A stretch of 64,000 nt of DNA from JABDGM01 sp963738665 (GTDB lineage: Bacteria; Planctomycetota; Planctomycetia; Pirellulales; Lacipirellulaceae), in assembly GCA_963738665.1 (NCBI GenBank), contig CAVTXL010000011.1, forward strand, positions 165,560 through 229,559, given 5' to 3'. How positions within the stretch are numbered: position 1 is the first letter of the stretch; every line of letters begins with the position of its first letter. The position numbers and the translations under genes were made by a program. Of the stretch, positions 51,717 to 60,667 are shown in pieces. The notes under the pieces are model-generated. The model made no database searches, was not told the DNA's origin, and saw nothing but the letters and a program-made list of their open reading frames with translations.

Positions 51717-53039
51717 TTAAGCCGCTAGAGCGAGTATGTGTTCCAGGGTTTGCAGTATTTTTTGCGATCCTGGTCCGTGGAGGCCCCAGGCAAAAGTCTG
51801 TTCGTAAAGGCTGCGGCGGCGGAGAGTCGCCAGCATGTCGGTGAACGAAGCGTGGGGCTTGTCGGCGTACCAGGATTGTGGGAGCGGACGATAGTGGCGA
51901 TGTCCTTCGCTGGCGAACCACTTCACGATCAGGCTGTACAGCAGCATCGCAACCGGCGCGGTCCGCTCCGCTGCGCGGCGCGTCCAGCCTTGCGGCTCTT
52001 CAAAGCCAAGATGCGTCTTACTGTCGTGGAACGAGACTTCAGTATTCCAGCGTGCACGATAAAGTTCTGCCAAATCGCTGGCCGTCACCGCCTCGGCATC
52101 CAACAATAATGAAACAACGATCATGCTCCGACAGCGGAATCCGGGCTGCCGGACTTGGACGCGTGTCTCGCGGATCGTGAGAAGTTCAGGAAGAGCCTTG
52201 AAGTCTTGCCCGTTCATCGAGCGAATCAGAGCGGGTTTCGGCCACTCGACGATATGATCGCCTTTTCCCAAACGCTTACCGCGCCTGAAGTCGCTTCGAC
52301 GGCAATGATGGAGACGAGTGACCGAATCGATCCCACGATGCTTGAGCAGATAGATTTCGTGCCAGGCACACATGTAGCGGTCGGCAAGCATGATATCGCC
52401 TGGACGCAAAATGTCCCACAGCTGGCGTAGCATTCCCAGTTCGCTGTTCCTCTTGCCTGCGTAGCGGCAGATCGCCAGATCAATTACCGCTCCACAGGAG
52501 AGTGAAAAGAAAACCGCCATCCGCGCCAGTGGAAAGCCAAGGCCTGACTGCTGCTGGGGGGGCTGCGGGTAAGCCTGTTGGTTTTCTGCCGTATCGGGCA
52601 TCGATACGGTCGACCCATCATAAGCCAGGACGCGACGACCTTTCCAAAGCCAATGCTGCTTGGCACTGTTATCCAACGCTTGTCCCGTGTTGCGGGCGAC
52701 GGATGCAAAGAATTCTTCGGGGAGTCGCTTCCGGGCTTGGCAATAAGCGCCGGTTTCCGCTGAGCAGGGACGTTGTGCTCGTGAGATACGATGAGCGATC
52801 AGACGAGCGACGGCCGCACGACACGAATGATCTTGGCTCAGTACCTGCCCGAGGAAAACCCACAGCGTGACTAGCGGCGAGTATATCCGGTCGAGCCACA
52901 CGTTATTCAACGCTGCCAGTGCTTGCGTGACAGTTTCGTCAGACAGCACATCAGTGAACGGCAGTTCGCCGTCTTGGAGGAATTGCCGTCGCAGAAAACG
53001 CACGTGTTCGCGAAATCGTCCGCGGATAGAAAACGACAT
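51717..53039 (-). CDS. IS4-family transposase
   Basis: 440 residues, intact, from the ATG at 53039 with GGAGACC upstream. Catalytic features of IS4-type DDE enzymes: first Asp in AYDGSTVSMPD, second in IMLADRYMCAW, and the YREK-like block YRARWNTEVSFHDSKTHLGF supplying the Glu. The N-terminal ~100 residues are a DNA-binding type region. The complete frame suggests a recently mobile element; its right end appears to cut the HsdM fragment at about 53154. Confidence 0.9.
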   Translation of the reverse strand: MSFSIRGRFREHVRFLRRQFLQDGELPFTDVLSDETVTQALAALNNVWLDRIYSPLVTLWVFLGQVLSQDHSCRAAVARLIAHRISRAQRPCSAETGAYCQARKRLPEEFFASVARNTGQALDNSAKQHWLWKGRRVLAYDGSTVSMPDTAENQQAYPQPPQQQSGLGFPLARMAVFFSLSCGAVIDLAICRYAGKRNSELGMLRQLWDILRPGDIMLADRYMCAWHEIYLLKHRGIDSVTRLHHCRRSDFRRGKRLGKGDHIVEWPKPALIRSMNGQDFKALPELLTIRETRVQVRQPGFRCRSMIVVSLLLDAEAVTASDLAELYRARWNTEVSFHDSKTHLGFEEPQGWTRRAAERTAPVAMLLYSLIVKWFASEGHRHYRPLPQSWYADKPHASFTDMLATLRRRSLYEQTFAWGLHGPGSQKILQTLEHILALAA

Positions 53040-53154
53040 CGTGAGGTCTCCTTGCCTCGGATAGGTGTGTGACAACTCCATCTACGCAAGAGAGGCCCAT
53101 TTTCATCTATACCAATTCAGGGTAACACCTTACGCAAGAACTACGTGCCATTCC

Positions 53155-53286
53155 CGCGTCCATGTTCGAACGGAGGGCGTCGGCAGCTCGCCAGAGCTGA
53201 GCTTCAAAGCCCAGATTTGCGCTACCCGCCGATTTGGCGCCCTTGGCGGTAGTGGCGCGGCTGGTTTTTGATGTGCGCTTGGCCAT
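53155..53286 (-). pseudogene. hsdM: N-terminal fragment of type I restriction methyltransferase HsdM
   Basis: The minus strand reads MAKRTSKTSRATTAKGAKSA and then NLGFEAQLWRAADALRSNMD, the conserved start of type I R-M methylation subunits, which continue AEYKHVVLGL. The family sequence stops after residue 44, exactly where the IS4-family element begins. No HsdM continuation is found on the far side of the element. It is a dead defence gene. Confidence 0.75.
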
Positions 53287-53480
53287 AGACCCGAGGCAAT
53301 GGCAAATCTTGGGGTACCGGATACCGGCGCCGGCGAAAATCAAGAATTGGCAGGCGCCGCGATTGAATGATAGATTATGCCGCGTCAGAATTGAGTGTGC
53401 AATTGCTATTGGCGTTAATAAATGACTTACCCTACGGCACCTCCCCGCTGAACGTTGCGTTCTCAGACCGAACGGATTCA

Positions 53481-54401
53481 GGACCTATCCCAAAATACGT
53501 GAACGGGTGTTGTTTCCGTGCGTAGAAGGATGTGAGGAATGGCTTCTCATCGAATCGTTTCTTTGCTTGCACGGAGGTGTACATGCACTGCGATTGGCAG
53601 GGCAAGTTTGCTTGGATGCCCGAAAACCTTTGGCAGCAGCTTGAGCCCTTGCTGCCGAAGTATCCGCGACGCTCGAAAGTTGGGCGACCCCGCGCAAATC
53701 TGCGCCGTCGCCAGTGGTATTCTTTATCTGTTGCGCACCGGCTGCCAGTGGAAGGCACTCCCCCCACAATTTGGCAGCCCCAGTACGGTTCATCGCTATT
53801 TCCAAGAGTGGACACGCCTGGGTATTTGGCGGCGATTCTGGAAGCGGGCGCTGCGGAAGTACGATCAGAAACGCGGCATCGCTTGGCGATGGCAGTCGGT
53901 GGACGGCGCGACAACCAAGTCGCCGCTGGGCGGGGAAAAAAAGCGGGAAAAATCCCACCGATCGCGGTAAGCTGGGGGTCAAACGATCGGTATTGACTGA
54001 CGCCCGCGGCGTTCCTCTGGGCGTCGCGATTGACGGTGCCAACGCTCACGACCAACGTCTGCTGCGAGACACGCTTCGATCTATCCCCGTTCGACGACCG
54101 GGCCGACGGCGCGACGGCAGCATCTGTGTCTCGACAAAGGGTACTTTGGAAAACGCTCGACCGCGACGGCGAAACGTTTCGGATACGTTCCTCACATCCG
54201 TTGTCGTGGTGAGGAACAGCGCCGCTGCCGCGCCGGACAAAAAGCCCGACGCTGGGTTGTCGAAGCCTGCGCATTCCTGGACCAACCGAGCCCGCAGGCT
54301 CTTGATACGTTGGGAAAAGAAGGCGGCCAACTATCTTGGATTCGTTCATCTACAATTTGGCCTCATCGCCCTGCGGCGATCTGGAATTTTGGGATAGGTC
54401 C
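53481..54401 (+). mobile_element. IS5-family insertion sequence (decayed)
   Basis: 921 bp with perfect inverted ends GGACCTATCCCAAAAT / ATTTTGGGATAGGTCC. The flanking bases TCA (left) and TTA (right) fit a 3-bp TNA-type target duplication with one mismatch, as seen in IS427-type IS5 elements. It interrupts the unknown gene in frame. Confidence 0.85.
53583..54396 (+). pseudogene. IS5-family transposase (multiple frameshifts)
   Basis: The pieces read in order: start MHCDWQGKFAWMPENLWQQL, then GSPSTVHRYFQEWTRLGIWR, SVDGATTKSPLGG (first Asp), LTDARGVPLGVAIDGANAHD, LCLDKGYFGKRSTA (second Asp) and VVEAC..HSWTNRARRLLIRW (catalytic Glu). At least four frame changes are needed, spread over the length, so the gene is not functional as sequenced. 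IS427-type members can use a frameshift, but not four. Confidence 0.8.
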
Positions 54402-54594
54402 TTAGCCCATCTGGGCTATCACGCCTTAATTAGGGTGATGAAAGCATTTCCTGAACTTTTCCCTGCTCAAGGGGCTACCTCTCGGAAGAAGGATTACGAA
54501 GCCGGGCGTGTATTCCATAAAGCAATTCTGTCGCTAGTCAGCACTCCGCCAATCAGCAAACTACCACTTGAACAATGGGCAGTGTACCTGGACT

Positions 54595-56081
54595 GAGGAT
54601 GTCCCGAGTTTAGTTGAAAAGGTGGTGACTCCTTCACCCGGAGGTTACATTCCGGGAATGTCATTTTCACTCACAGAAGGAGTTCACCACCATGTCACGA
54701 AGCTATCCGAAATCGTCTCGTGTTCGCAAGTCAACTAGCTCCGACGGCCGGAGAAAGGGAGGTCGGCCGCGGCGGATCGAAGTGCAGGCCTTGGCGGCGT
54801 CCCGCGAAGTGCAATTGCCGCTAAATGTCGAAGCGCTGGTCGAGATGACTCGCGAGGCGCCTTCATCGTTCGCCGTGGAGATGGGGCTGAAAGTGGCCCA
54901 GTGCCTGCTGGAAGACGAAGTTACCCAGCGTTGTGGCCAGCGGCATGAGCGTGTGCCCGACCGCAGCCAGACCCGCTTCGGCCATCAGAGCGGCTTCATC
55001 ACGATCGCCGGCCAGAAGGTGTCGGTCGAGAAGCCGCGGGTGCGTTACACGGACGGCCGTGGCGAAGCGGAGCTGGAGCGTTACACGCTCTTGCAGTCGC
55101 CCGAGGCGATGCCGCAATCAGCCCTGGAGCACCTGGTCAACGGCGTTTCGACGCGTCGTTACGAGCGGGTGGTTCACGCGGCCCAGGCCGGCTTTGGCAT
55201 GAAGAAGTCGAGTGTCAGCCGCGGTTTCGTGCGGGCCTCGGCCCAGGAAGTGGCGCGGCTGGCCGAGCGGCGTTTCGAGGGTGAGCGGTTCGCCGTGATC
55301 TTCATCGACGCCCAGCCGTATGCGGGCGAAATGATGGTCGTGGCCCTGGGAATTACGACCACGGGAGAGAAACGTCTCTTGGGCCTGCGGCAAGGAGCGA
55401 CGGAGAATGCGACCGTCGTCACTTCCCTGTTGGAAGAGTTGCGCGAGCGTGGCGTGCCCACCGATGTGCCGACGCTGTTCGTGCTGGACGGCGCCAAAGC
55501 GCTGCGGGCGGCGGTCGTCCGCGTGTGGGGCAAGTTCGCCGTGATTCAACGCTGCCAGGTGCATAAGCGGCGAAACGTCGAAGCCCACTTGCCCGACCAG
55601 CATCATGAAGAACTGCGCCAGCGGCTGAATGCAGCCTACCATGAAACGAACGCCACGCAGGCTCGTACGCTGCTGGTGGCCACGGTGAAGTGGCTGCGGA
55701 AGATCAGCCCGGCCGCGGCCGCCAGTCTTGAAGAAGGTCTCGATGAAACGCTGACCGTGGTCCGATTGAGTGTTCCGGAACTGCTCCGCCAGACACTCTC
55801 GACGACCAACCCCATCGAGAGTGCGTTCAGCGTGGCCGAAAGTGTGACACGCCGCGTGAAGCGTTGGCGTGACGGCGACATGCGCGAGCGGTGGTGTGCG
55901 GCCGGACTATTGGATGCCGAACGACGCTTCAACCGCATCAAGGGCTACAAATACCTGCCGCAGCTCCTGGCAGCCCTCGATCGACTTCACGCTCCAACCA
56001 TCATTGACAAACAACCCAAACTCGCCTGACAATCACCGCTAGGAGTCATCCACCTATTTCAACTAAGAGAGGGACATCCTC
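54595..56081 (+). mobile_element. IS256-family insertion sequence, copy 2 (intact)
   Basis: 1,487 bp, plus orientation, ends GAGGATGTCC...GGACATCCTC. The left inverted repeat (39 bases) differs from the right (41 bases) at several sites. No target duplication is visible: the flanks ACCTGGACT and CCGGACTCG do not match. This suggests recombination with another copy. It carries the only full-length transposase of the three. Confidence 0.9.
54692..56029 (+). CDS. IS256-family transposase (mutator type, intact)
   Basis: 445 residues. DDE catalytic residues: D206 in FAVIFIDAQPYAG, D266 in LFVLDGAKALR and E376 in STTNPIESAFS. Also seen is the family motif RCQVHKRRNV. The N-terminal ~75 residues are basic and Ser-rich, followed by a DNA-binding region (EVTQRCGQRHERVPDRS). 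It should mobilise all three copies in trans. Copies 1 and 3 share nearly all of its sequence. Confidence 0.95.
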   Translation: MSRSYPKSSRVRKSTSSDGRRKGGRPRRIEVQALAASREVQLPLNVEALVEMTREAPSSFAVEMGLKVAQCLLEDEVTQRCGQRHERVPDRSQTRFGHQSGFITIAGQKVSVEKPRVRYTDGRGEAELERYTLLQSPEAMPQSALEHLVNGVSTRRYERVVHAAQAGFGMKKSSVSRGFVRASAQEVARLAERRFEGERFAVIFIDAQPYAGEMMVVALGITTTGEKRLLGLRQGATENATVVTSLLEELRERGVPTDVPTLFVLDGAKALRAAVVRVWGKFAVIQRCQVHKRRNVEAHLPDQHHEELRQRLNAAYHETNATQARTLLVATVKWLRKISPAAAASLEEGLDETLTVVRLSVPELLRQTLSTTNPIESAFSVAESVTRRVKRWRDGDMRERWCAAGLLDAERRFNRIKGYKYLPQLLAALDRLHAPTIIDKQPKLA

Positions 56082-57074
56082 CCGGACTCGCGCGGAAAAG
56101 ACTTTGTGCGGGGCTATGACTCACAATGCAACGATGCCATTCGGAAACTTACGGTTACCTGACGCCAAACTCATTGCTGCAACTCCCCGGCCGGTGGCGG
56201 TGATGTTCGGACACGACTACTCGCCTGAATCTGACCCGCCAGCGGGTCGCACCTATCACAAATAGTTGATTGAACTCTTCATCGGAATTTCCCAACTAGC
56301 GGAGCCATTTCGTTGTAAGTGGTGTGACGACAAGCATGTTGCGGGTGTCTCGGTCCTGCCCGCGAGCCGCCATGACAAGATTGGGACCTGCCCGCCGGTT
56401 CCGTTGTACTGAATATGGGAGGACGACCCGCATGTTGCGGGCGACCCGACCCAAGCGCCACCGCCCCTGCGGCTGTCGGGCAACTTTTCATTGGAGCCAT
56501 TATGTCTAAGGAAACACTCGACAACGCAACTCACCTGCCGGTGGCAGCGAAGTTCGGGCACGACTACCCGCCTTAATTTGACCCAACTTCGGGTCCGCAC
56601 CAATCAGGCACGGGCGATCGAACTTTTTTATCAGAATCTTCCGACCAGTGGAGGAAAAAGAGATTAGTAAGTGTAGGGGCGAATCGGACCAGCCAATTCC
56701 GAACTCGGACAACCAGCACGCCGGAAACGGTGTACTGAATATGGGAGGACGACCCGCAAGTTGCAGGCGTCTCGACCCGAGCCGTCACCGCAGTTGTGGC
56801 TGACGGAACACTTTTCACTTGAGCATGTATGTTTGACGAAACACTCGACAACGCAACTTACCTGCCAGTGGCGGTGGGTTAAGCCGTCATCGACGCAATT
56901 TTCCGCCACGATCTACTGATCGTCAGCCCGCCGCCCGCCCTGAATCTAACCCCGCCACCGGGTCTTCACCAGGCTCGCAGCAGCTACGAGGGCTGACACG
57001 TCCGCTCCTCTTGGGGCGAAGCTGCTGAGTACGGTCACTCCTAACGAAACGGCATGATTTAACCATTCGAGATA
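56082..57074. repeat. Three degenerate tandem copies of a ~330-bp noncoding unit
   Basis: The unit start GCAACT(C/T).CC.G..GGTGGC recurs at about 56179, 56526 and 56853 (spacing 347 and 327). Each copy contains a GACCC...GGGTC-type hairpin (about 56233, 56580 and 56949) whose stem is kept while the loop varies; the third copy has ~40 extra bases. TACTGAATATGGGAGGACGA recurs at about 56407 and 56733. No open frame matches a family on either strand. It lies between IS256 copies 2 and 3. Its nature is unknown. Confidence 0.7.
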
Positions 57075-57404
57075 TTGGATATGAACATCAAAGATTTTCT
57101 TCAAATGAACGCTGTGGCCGACAAGCGGTTTTCTCGGTTCAACGAATTGGATGCCGAGCGGATTGACTACACCGTTCAAATTCAAAAACCGGACGGCGAG
57201 ATCGTTACCTTTCGCAATCCAAGTGAGGCTTCTGATGGTTCACTGGTGGATAAGCGACATAACGTTCCGAGCGGGTCACGGCTCCTGGCGGCCGGCACGG
57301 CTTTTTGGGATTGGACGGCCAAGAAACAGCACACAGTCGGCACCGACATCGATACGAATCACACCCACGCAGATGGTTTAGAAAAGAGGATGTCCCTCTC
57401 TTAG
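57075..57404 (+). CDS. Unknown protein truncated by IS256 copy 3
   Basis: The gene starts with TTG at 57075 or ATG at 57081 (MNIKDFLQMNAVADKRFSRF) and continues IDYTVQIQKPDGEIVTFRNP. About 100 residues are genuine; the last five or so codons and the stop at 57402-57404 belong to the IS, which begins at 57386. I do not recognise the family. The end HTVGTDIDTNHTHADGL suggests a missing C-terminal half. Confidence 0.4.
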   Translation: MDMNIKDFLQMNAVADKRFSRFNELDAERIDYTVQIQKPDGEIVTFRNPSEASDGSLVDKRHNVPSGSRLLAAGTAFWDWTAKKQHTVGTDIDTNHTHADGLEKRMSLS

Positions 57405-58870
57405 TTGAAATAGGTGGATGACTCCTTCACCCGGAGGTTACATTCCGGGAATGTCATTTTCACTCACAGAAGGAGTTCACCACCATGTCACGAAGCTATC
57501 CGAAATCGTCTCGTGTTCGCAAGTCAACTAGCTCCGACGGCCGGAGAAAGGGAGGTCGGCCGCGGCGGATCGAAGCGAGGCCTTGGCGGCGTCCCGCGAA
57601 GTGCAATTGCCGCTAAATGTCGAAGCGCTGGTCGAGATGACTCGCGAGTGCTTCATCGTTCGCCGTGGAGATGGGGCTGAAAGTGGCCCAGTGCCTGCTG
57701 GAAGACGAAGTTACCCAGCGTTGTGGCCAGCGGCATGAGCGTGTGCCCGACCGCAGCCAGACCCGCTTCGGCCATCAGAGCGGCTTCATCACGATCGCCG
57801 GCCAGAAGGTGTCGGTCGAGAAGCCGCGGGTGCGTTACACGGACGGCCGTGGCGAAGCGGAGCTGGAGCGTTACACGCTCTTGCAGTCGCCCGAGGCGAT
57901 GCCGCAATCAGCCCTGGAGCACCTGGTCAACGGCGTTTCGACGCGTCGTTACGAGCGGGTGGTTCACGCGGCCCAGGCCGGCTTTGGCATGAAGAAGTCG
58001 AGTGTCAGCCGCGGTTTCGTGCGGGCCTCGGCCCAGGAAGTGGCGCGGCTGGCCGAGCGGCGTTTCGAGGGTGAGCGGTTCGCCGTGATCTTCATCGACG
58101 CCCAGCCGTATGCGGGCGAAATGATGGTCGTGGCCCTGGGAATTACGACCACGGGAGAGAAACGTCTCTTGGGCCTGCGGCAAGGAGCGACGGAGAATGC
58201 GACCGTCGTCACTTCCCTGTTGGAAGAGTTGCGCGAGCGTGGCGTGCCCACCGATGTGCCGACGCTGTTCGTGCTGGACGGCGCCAAGCGCTGCGGGCGG
58301 CGGTCGTCCGCGTGTGGGGCAAGTTCGCCGTGATTCAACGCTGCCAGGTGCATAAGCGGCGAAACGTCGAAGCCCACTTGCCCGACCAGCATCATGAAGA
58401 ACTGCGCCAGCGGCTGAATGCAGCCTACCATGAAACGAACGCCACGCAGGCTCGTACGCTGCTGGTGGCCACGGTGAAGTGGCTGCGGAAGATCAGCCCG
58501 GCCGCGGCCGCCAGTCTTGAAGAAGGTCTCGATGAAACGCTGACCGTGGTCCGATTGAGTGTTCCGGAACTGCTCCGCCAGACACTCTCGACGACCAACC
58601 CCATCGAGAGTGCGTTCAGCGTGGCCGAAAGTGTGACACGCCGCGTGAAGCGTTGGCGTGACGGCGACATGCGCGAGCGGTGGTGTGCGGCCGGACTATT
58701 GGATGCCGAACGACGCTTCAACCGCATCAAGGGCTACAAATACCTGCCGCAGCTCCTGGCAGCCCTCGATCGACTTCACGCTCCAACCATCATTGACAAA
58801 CAACCCAAACTCGCCTGACAATCACCGCTAGGAGTCATCCGCCTATTTCAACTAAGAGAGGGACATCCTC
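57386..58870 (+). mobile_element. IS256-family insertion sequence, copy 3
   Basis: 1,485 bp, plus orientation. Its left terminal repeat (GAGGATGTCCCTCTCTTAG...) matches the right-end type of copies 1 and 2, not their left-end type, so this copy carries two right-type ends. No 9-bp target duplication: flanks TTTAGAAAA and CCAGGGAGG. It cuts the unknown gene on its left and the tyrosine recombinase on its right. Confidence 0.9.
57485..58818 (+). pseudogene. IS256-family transposase, copy 3 (frameshifts)
   Basis: Compared with copy 2 there is a 1-base deletion near 57575, a 2-base deletion near 57650 (together restoring the frame) and a 1-base deletion near 58288, just after the second catalytic Asp (GCCAAGCG instead of GCCAAAGCG). 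The last one splits the protein before MWGKFAVIQRCQVH. As sequenced it is inactive. Confidence 0.85.
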
Positions 58871-59727
58871 CCAGGGAGGTCGCCGAGAAGGTTCTCGCGG
58901 CTTGTCCGGACCCTGAATGGAAATTGCTCTTCGCACTCAGCCGCTATGGCGGATTACGATGCCCGTCTGAACATCTGGCTCTTTGTTGGAGCGACGTAGA
59001 TTGGAACCTCGGTAGGATCACTGTCCGCTCACCGAAGACCGAGCACCACGAGGGCAAAGAATTTCGTACTATTCCGCTGTTCCCCGAACTCCGCCTTGAG
59101 CTGCAGAAGGTCGCTGACAAAGTGAACCTGGGCAAAGACACGCCGCTGAGTGCGCCAATCATCACTCGCTATCGCGATCGCAACAGCAACCTACGAACGC
59201 AATTGGAACGGATCATTCGCAAGGCCGACCTGAAACCATGGCCAAAGCTGTTCCAGAATCTTCGCGCCACGCGTGAAACCGAGCTGGCCGAAGAGTTCCC
59301 GATTCATGTGGTCTGCGACTGGATCGGCAATACCCAGGCTGTCGCTACGAAGCACTATCTACAGACGACCGACGAGCACTTCACCCGGGCCACCGAAAAA
59401 GCGCAGCAAAAAGCGCAGCAGTCAGCGTCGGAAGGCAGGCAATTTGGCCGGAAGGGGTGGGAAGGGCAACGCGAAAACTCCGAAGGTTTTGCTAATCCTC
59501 GGAATAAGCCAGATGTGAAAGCTCCCCCGGTAGGAGCTGAACACCCGTCAGAATCATCGGGAAAACCCACCGATGCGTCAAGCGGCGCAGCAGAAAGCGC
59601 AGCAGTTGACTCCGAGCTCGCAATTGTGATCGACGCGTGGGACAGTCTAGCCCCAGATCTGAAGTCGGCGATCGTTGGTATAGTTAATAAGACTGCCGCT
59701 GACGGCCGTGCCAATGACGAATGCTGA
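58871..59727 (+). CDS. Tyrosine recombinase (phage-type integrase), N-terminus lost
   Basis: About 285 residues remain, open from the IS boundary (REVAEKVLAACPDPEWKLLF). Catalytic residues: Arg in SRYGGLRCPSEHLAL, the second Arg in LFQNLRATRETELAEE with Asn where most integrases have His, and Tyr in VATKHYLQTTDEHF. The missing ~180 residues would hold the SAM-like core-binding domain; they are not found elsewhere in the window. This was probably the integrase of a genomic island. The C-terminal ~100 residues are extra and low-complexity. Confidence 0.8.
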
Positions 59728-60180
59728 TCTAATCTGATGCGCCACGACGCGTCGAATCGTGTTTCTTACTTTTCGCGAGCCATAACCGTCTCTGAACGTG
59801 TGATTCATGATCGAGCACGTTGCCCGACCGCCTAAGCGGCGTACCGCGTGTCGGTCGAGGCGACCGACACGCGGTATGCAGCTCATCACAATACTAGCGA
59901 CAGCCGTTCCAAAATCGTCTTGCGACGAGCAGACATATAGCGAATCAATGCGGGAGTTCGATGTCTCTGTGCTGCCATGCCTTCACGATTCCCGTTTGGC
60001 GAATGGGCCATCATCGGTCAGGACGACGCCGTTGGTCGTGACGTATTCGTCTCAGAGTCTGAGCATTTTTGCTTTCGTTTTATTTCTGGTCGGCGATGTG
60101 ATGGAAGACCGAGAAGCGGCTAGCCAGGCCAAAAGAGGCGGCAATGAGCGCCCTTGGGACGCGCCAGTCGAATCTGTCGC
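59728..60180. other. Intergenic with a strong hairpin
   Basis: About 450 bases. A plus-strand frame at 59807-60220 lacks family resemblance and is not annotated as a gene. Confidence 0.5.
59842..59876. repeat. Perfect 16-bp hairpin
   Basis: TACCGCGTGTCGGTCG pairs perfectly with CGACCGACACGCGGTA around AGG. No T tract follows. It lies 115 bases after the recombinase stop; it may be a processed RNA structure, a factor-dependent terminator or an element end. Confidence 0.85.
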
Positions 60181-60531
60181 ATGGCGGGGACCACCTATAA
60201 TCACTATGCTCGGGGCCTAATGCTCACGCTACCGCTCTGGATCGTTACAGAGCATATTCAGCCCACTAATCCCGAACACACTCCTGAACAGGAGCCTGGG
60301 GCGGCGTTGGCATTCAGTACTTCAAGTAAGCTGTTCAAGTTTATGAGTGGCAATCTTGGCGGCGAGTGGAAAATGCAAATGGCCGCCGATCGGGATGGGT
60401 TGGTCATACTTATTGCGGATCTGCACCGCCTTAACATTACCACGCTCACTCTTGACCCCGAAAAAAACGGAAGCGGCGGCGAAACGCTAGCACTAGGGGA
60501 TTTAGTTGCCTACGCCGATTCGCTGAGTTGA
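60181..60531 (+). CDS. Hypothetical protein
   Basis: 116 residues from the ATG at 60181 (MAGTTYNHYARG); the ATG at 60222 is an alternative. The middle reads GAALAFSTSSKLFKFMSGNL, then MAADRDGLVILIADLHRLNI. No family, signal peptide or ribosome-binding site is clear. Confidence 0.35.
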   Translation: MAGTTYNHYARGLMLTLPLWIVTEHIQPTNPEHTPEQEPGAALAFSTSSKLFKFMSGNLGGEWKMQMAADRDGLVILIADLHRLNITTLTLDPEKNGSGGETLALGDLVAYADSLS

Positions 60532-60667
60532 TTAAGTGGCCCGGCCGCTTCAACCTTCGTGAGATCGAATCGCATTTCGCAAGTTTCGCACCTAGAGATT
60601 AGAAAGTTATTTGGCCGGAACTAATCACGTCGAGCCTCCCCACCGCACGCGCTAGGATCGAGTCCGT

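Larger units (their letters stand above)
53367..54596 (+). pseudogene. Unknown gene split by the IS5-family element and cut by IS256 copy 2
   Basis: The left part starts at the ATG at 53367 and has 38 codons (MIDYAASELSVQLLLALIND, LPYGTSPLNVAFSDRTDS), ending exactly at the IS5 left end (53480). The right part resumes in the same frame at 54402 with LAHLGYHALIRVMKAFPELF, then GATSRKKDYEAGRVFHKAIL and ISKLPLEQWAVYLD. It reaches a TGA (54594-54596) made partly of IS256 copy 2 bases. So two insertions hit one gene; the true C-terminus may be lost. Family unknown. Confidence 0.6.

Noticed and set aside
51600..53154. Exact ends of the IS4-family element
   Set aside because: No matching inverted repeat pair or target duplication could be identified by eye, so only the transposase gene is annotated.
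56082..57074. Integron attC array
   Set aside because: The units lack cassette genes between them and no clear RYYYAAC/GTTRRRY core pair could be placed in all three copies. Left open as a test only.
59807..60220. A 137-residue plus-strand open frame
   Set aside because: It runs through the perfect 16-bp hairpin and has no recognisable domain or start signal.
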